From: Thermomicrobiales bacterium
GTDB taxonomy: Bacteria > Chloroflexota > Chloroflexia > Thermomicrobiales > UBA6265
DNA length: 15,062 bases
Assembly: GCA_030446955.1 (NCBI GenBank)
Contig: JAUJMG010000067.1
Location: forward strand, 1 to 15,062
Direction: 5' to 3'
This document shows, piece by piece, positions 13,735 through 15,062 of this stretch. The notes below the pieces were generated by a model that worked only from the letters and a program-made list of their open reading frames with translations, did not search any database and was not told the DNA's origin. The position numbers were made by a program, and so were the translations under genes. Each line of letters opens with the position of its first letter. The stretch's first letter is position 1.

Positions 13735-15062
13735 ATGGACAGCCCGGACAACCAGCACCAGATTGACGTGCCGACGGCCGTCGGACCCAACCCGCCGGGG
13801 CGGCCCCGCGCCGCCATCCCCTTTCCCGGCGCCAGCGCCGTGTCAGGCCGCGGCCACGCGCCCGGACCGGGCAAGCGCGAAGTCGACCTCTACGTCCGCA
13901 CCTACACCACCCTGCTCCAAAGCTCCGGCGCCATCGGCGTTGCCAGCCTGGAGCCAGCCCACCTGACCGCCGCCTCCTCCCTCCACGCTGGTGCCGCCGA
14001 GGATGTACCGGACATGAACGCCTTCATGTACTCCACCCAGCGCCTGCCGGCTTCGATTGTGGATGTGCGGCAGATCGTGCTTGGGCAGTCATCACGCGCC
14101 TTTGCCCGGGCTGGCTACGACGGCATGGATCAATGGGAGGCCGTCTCCGCCCCTGGCCGCCGCCGCAAATGGCACTACGATGGCGCCGAGACGCTCGCCG
14201 CCTACCTCGCCTCCGCCTCCGACCTCGACGACCTCATCCCGACGATCGTTGCCTACCAGATCGAGTGGAACAAGTTCCACCGCATCTTTCAGGACGATCC
14301 TGACCTCCTCGCCATCGTGACGAAGGCCGCGGCTGGGAATCGTCCCTCCGGCCCCGATTTGGCGAACATCGGCGACCGCCTCCGGCTCGCCCCAGCCGAC
14401 TGGATGCGGCTGCAGACGGTCTGGGGTGATCGGCTCTGGCCGAACCTGGCGAAGATCGCGGCGGAGCGCAAGCGCTACTCGCTCCAGATGCTCGGCGGTA
14501 GCCATCTCGGCTACGCCCGCTCCACCCGCCAGTGGTGGGCCCCCGTCGCCCACCACCTCCACGAACTGGGCATCGGCGACCGCCCGCTTTACTTCGTCTC
14601 TTCCAACACCCACAGCATCGTCAACGTCCTCTCCGGGAGTGCGCGCCGCCGCAAGGACGCCCTCACCGCCTTCATCCGGCAGACCCAGCACCCGGAACTG
14701 CTGCCCCAGCTCGACCGGCTGGAGGCGGGCGATCCCCGTGCCTCCTGGGACAACCTGCTCTACTTTGCCGCCCGCCACTACTTCGCCCAAAGCTCCATGG
14801 CAACGGAGCGCGCCCGCCGCAACCGCGAGGAGTGGGAGCGGGGCATCTACACCGTGGAGCCAAACGCCGCGCTCGATGTCGCCATCCAGGTAATCGACCT
14901 CGCCAAACTCGATCCCACCGCGTTCGACCCGCGCTTGGCAGGATCGATGCAGGAGGGCGACGGCGGGGCAGAACCGGTCCTCCCGTGCGGCTCGGACGCG
15001 GTGGTCGTCAACGTCAACTACCCGCTCGGCCTCGCCGCCTACCACATCATGACCCAGGTCGG
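13735..15062 (+). CDS. Large uncharacterised protein, 3' end outside window
   Basis: The frame is open for 442 codons from the ATG at 13735 to the window edge. GAGG lies 5 nt upstream of that ATG. The first 45 residues are Pro/Gly-rich. The rest is a soluble mixed alpha/beta protein with no signal peptide or membrane segments. Conserved-looking blocks are QRLPASIVDVRQIVLGQS, SDLDDLIPTIVAYQIEWNKFH, QMLGGSHLGYARSTRQWW, YFVSSNTHSIVNVLSG and, at the edge, VVNVNYPLGLAAYHIMTQV. I cannot assign it firmly. From memory it recalls the uncharacterised DUF6909-type proteins of Chloroflexota and Bacteroidota, which have a possible nucleosidase-like C-terminus, but the deciding region lies beyond the window. 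Codon use is like its neighbours, and the long antisense frame (15045-14092) is a shadow. Confidence 0.8.
   Translation, partial: MDSPDNQHQIDVPTAVGPNPPGRPRAAIPFPGASAVSGRGHAPGPGKREVDLYVRTYTTLLQSSGAIGVASLEPAHLTAASSLHAGAAEDVPDMNAFMYSTQRLPASIVDVRQIVLGQSSRAFARAGYDGMDQWEAVSAPGRRRKWHYDGAETLAAYLASASDLDDLIPTIVAYQIEWNKFHRIFQDDPDLLAIVTKAAAGNRPSGPDLANIGDRLRLAPADWMRLQTVWGDRLWPNLAKIAAERKRYSLQMLGGSHLGYARSTRQWWAPVAHHLHELGIGDRPLYFVSSNTHSIVNVLSGSARRRKDALTAFIRQTQHPELLPQLDRLEAGDPRASWDNLLYFAARHYFAQSSMATERARRNREEWERGIYTVEPNAALDVAIQVIDLAKLDPTAFDPRLAGSMQEGDGGAEPVLPCGSDAVVVNVNYPLGLAAYHIMTQV

Noticed and set aside
14092..15045. Minus-strand open frame (317 codons) at the window end
   Set aside because: It is antisense to the 442-codon plus frame, which has the SD site and motif-like blocks. 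The antisense product is Gly/Val/Glu-rich with no domain.

Overview
The window is about two-thirds G+C and almost fully coding, with strong G/C third-position bias, frequent GTG/TTG starts and Shine-Dalgarno (SD) sites. The gene mix (MlrC-type M81 peptidase, CapA-like protein, class III cyclase-STAND-TPR proteins, subtilisin, small acidic repeat proteins) and the codon style suggest a Chloroflexota bacterium, probably Thermomicrobia (Sphaerobacter/Thermomicrobium-like). This is inferred from style; no rRNA or other marker gene is present.

Layout. (1) 74-436 (+) is a small conserved-looking unknown gene, followed by a 349-bp gap holding an inverted pair of C/G-rich palindromic repeats (REPIN-like). 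(2) 5345 to 786 (-) is a probable three-gene transcription unit: M81/MlrC peptidase, membrane-anchored N-acetylmuramoyl-L-alanine amidase (TTG start inside the end of the M81 gene), and an exported CapA-like protein. Together they suggest handling of cell-wall or peptide material at the envelope. (3) 9929 to 5544 (-) is a tightly coupled signalling unit: nucleotide cyclase + STAND ATPase + TPR protein (split by a one-base frameshift), then a coiled-coil/GAF protein (GTGA overlap), then an intracellular subtilisin-like protease (ATGA overlap). (4) Across a 305-bp divergent region, 10235-10930 (+) encodes a Crp/Fnr regulator with a cyclic-nucleotide-binding domain. (5) 11104-11391 and 13110-13475 (+) encode small acidic proteins sharing an EVEGH motif, present three times in the first. 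They flank an MFS exporter gene interrupted by one in-frame TGA where TGG (Trp) is expected. (6) 13735 to the window end (+) is a large uncharacterised protein that runs off the edge.

The most interesting assembly is the cyclase/STAND/TPR - GAF - subtilisin operon next to a divergent Crp-type receptor. It resembles a sensor, switch and protease-effector arrangement with its own second messenger, which is the general logic of NTPase-gated bacterial conflict systems. The EVEGH proteins are the second novelty: a repeated peptide motif in short acidic proteins of unknown role. Two genes (the STAND ATPase and the MFS exporter) carry single-base lesions, so either degeneration, recoding or sequence error must be considered.
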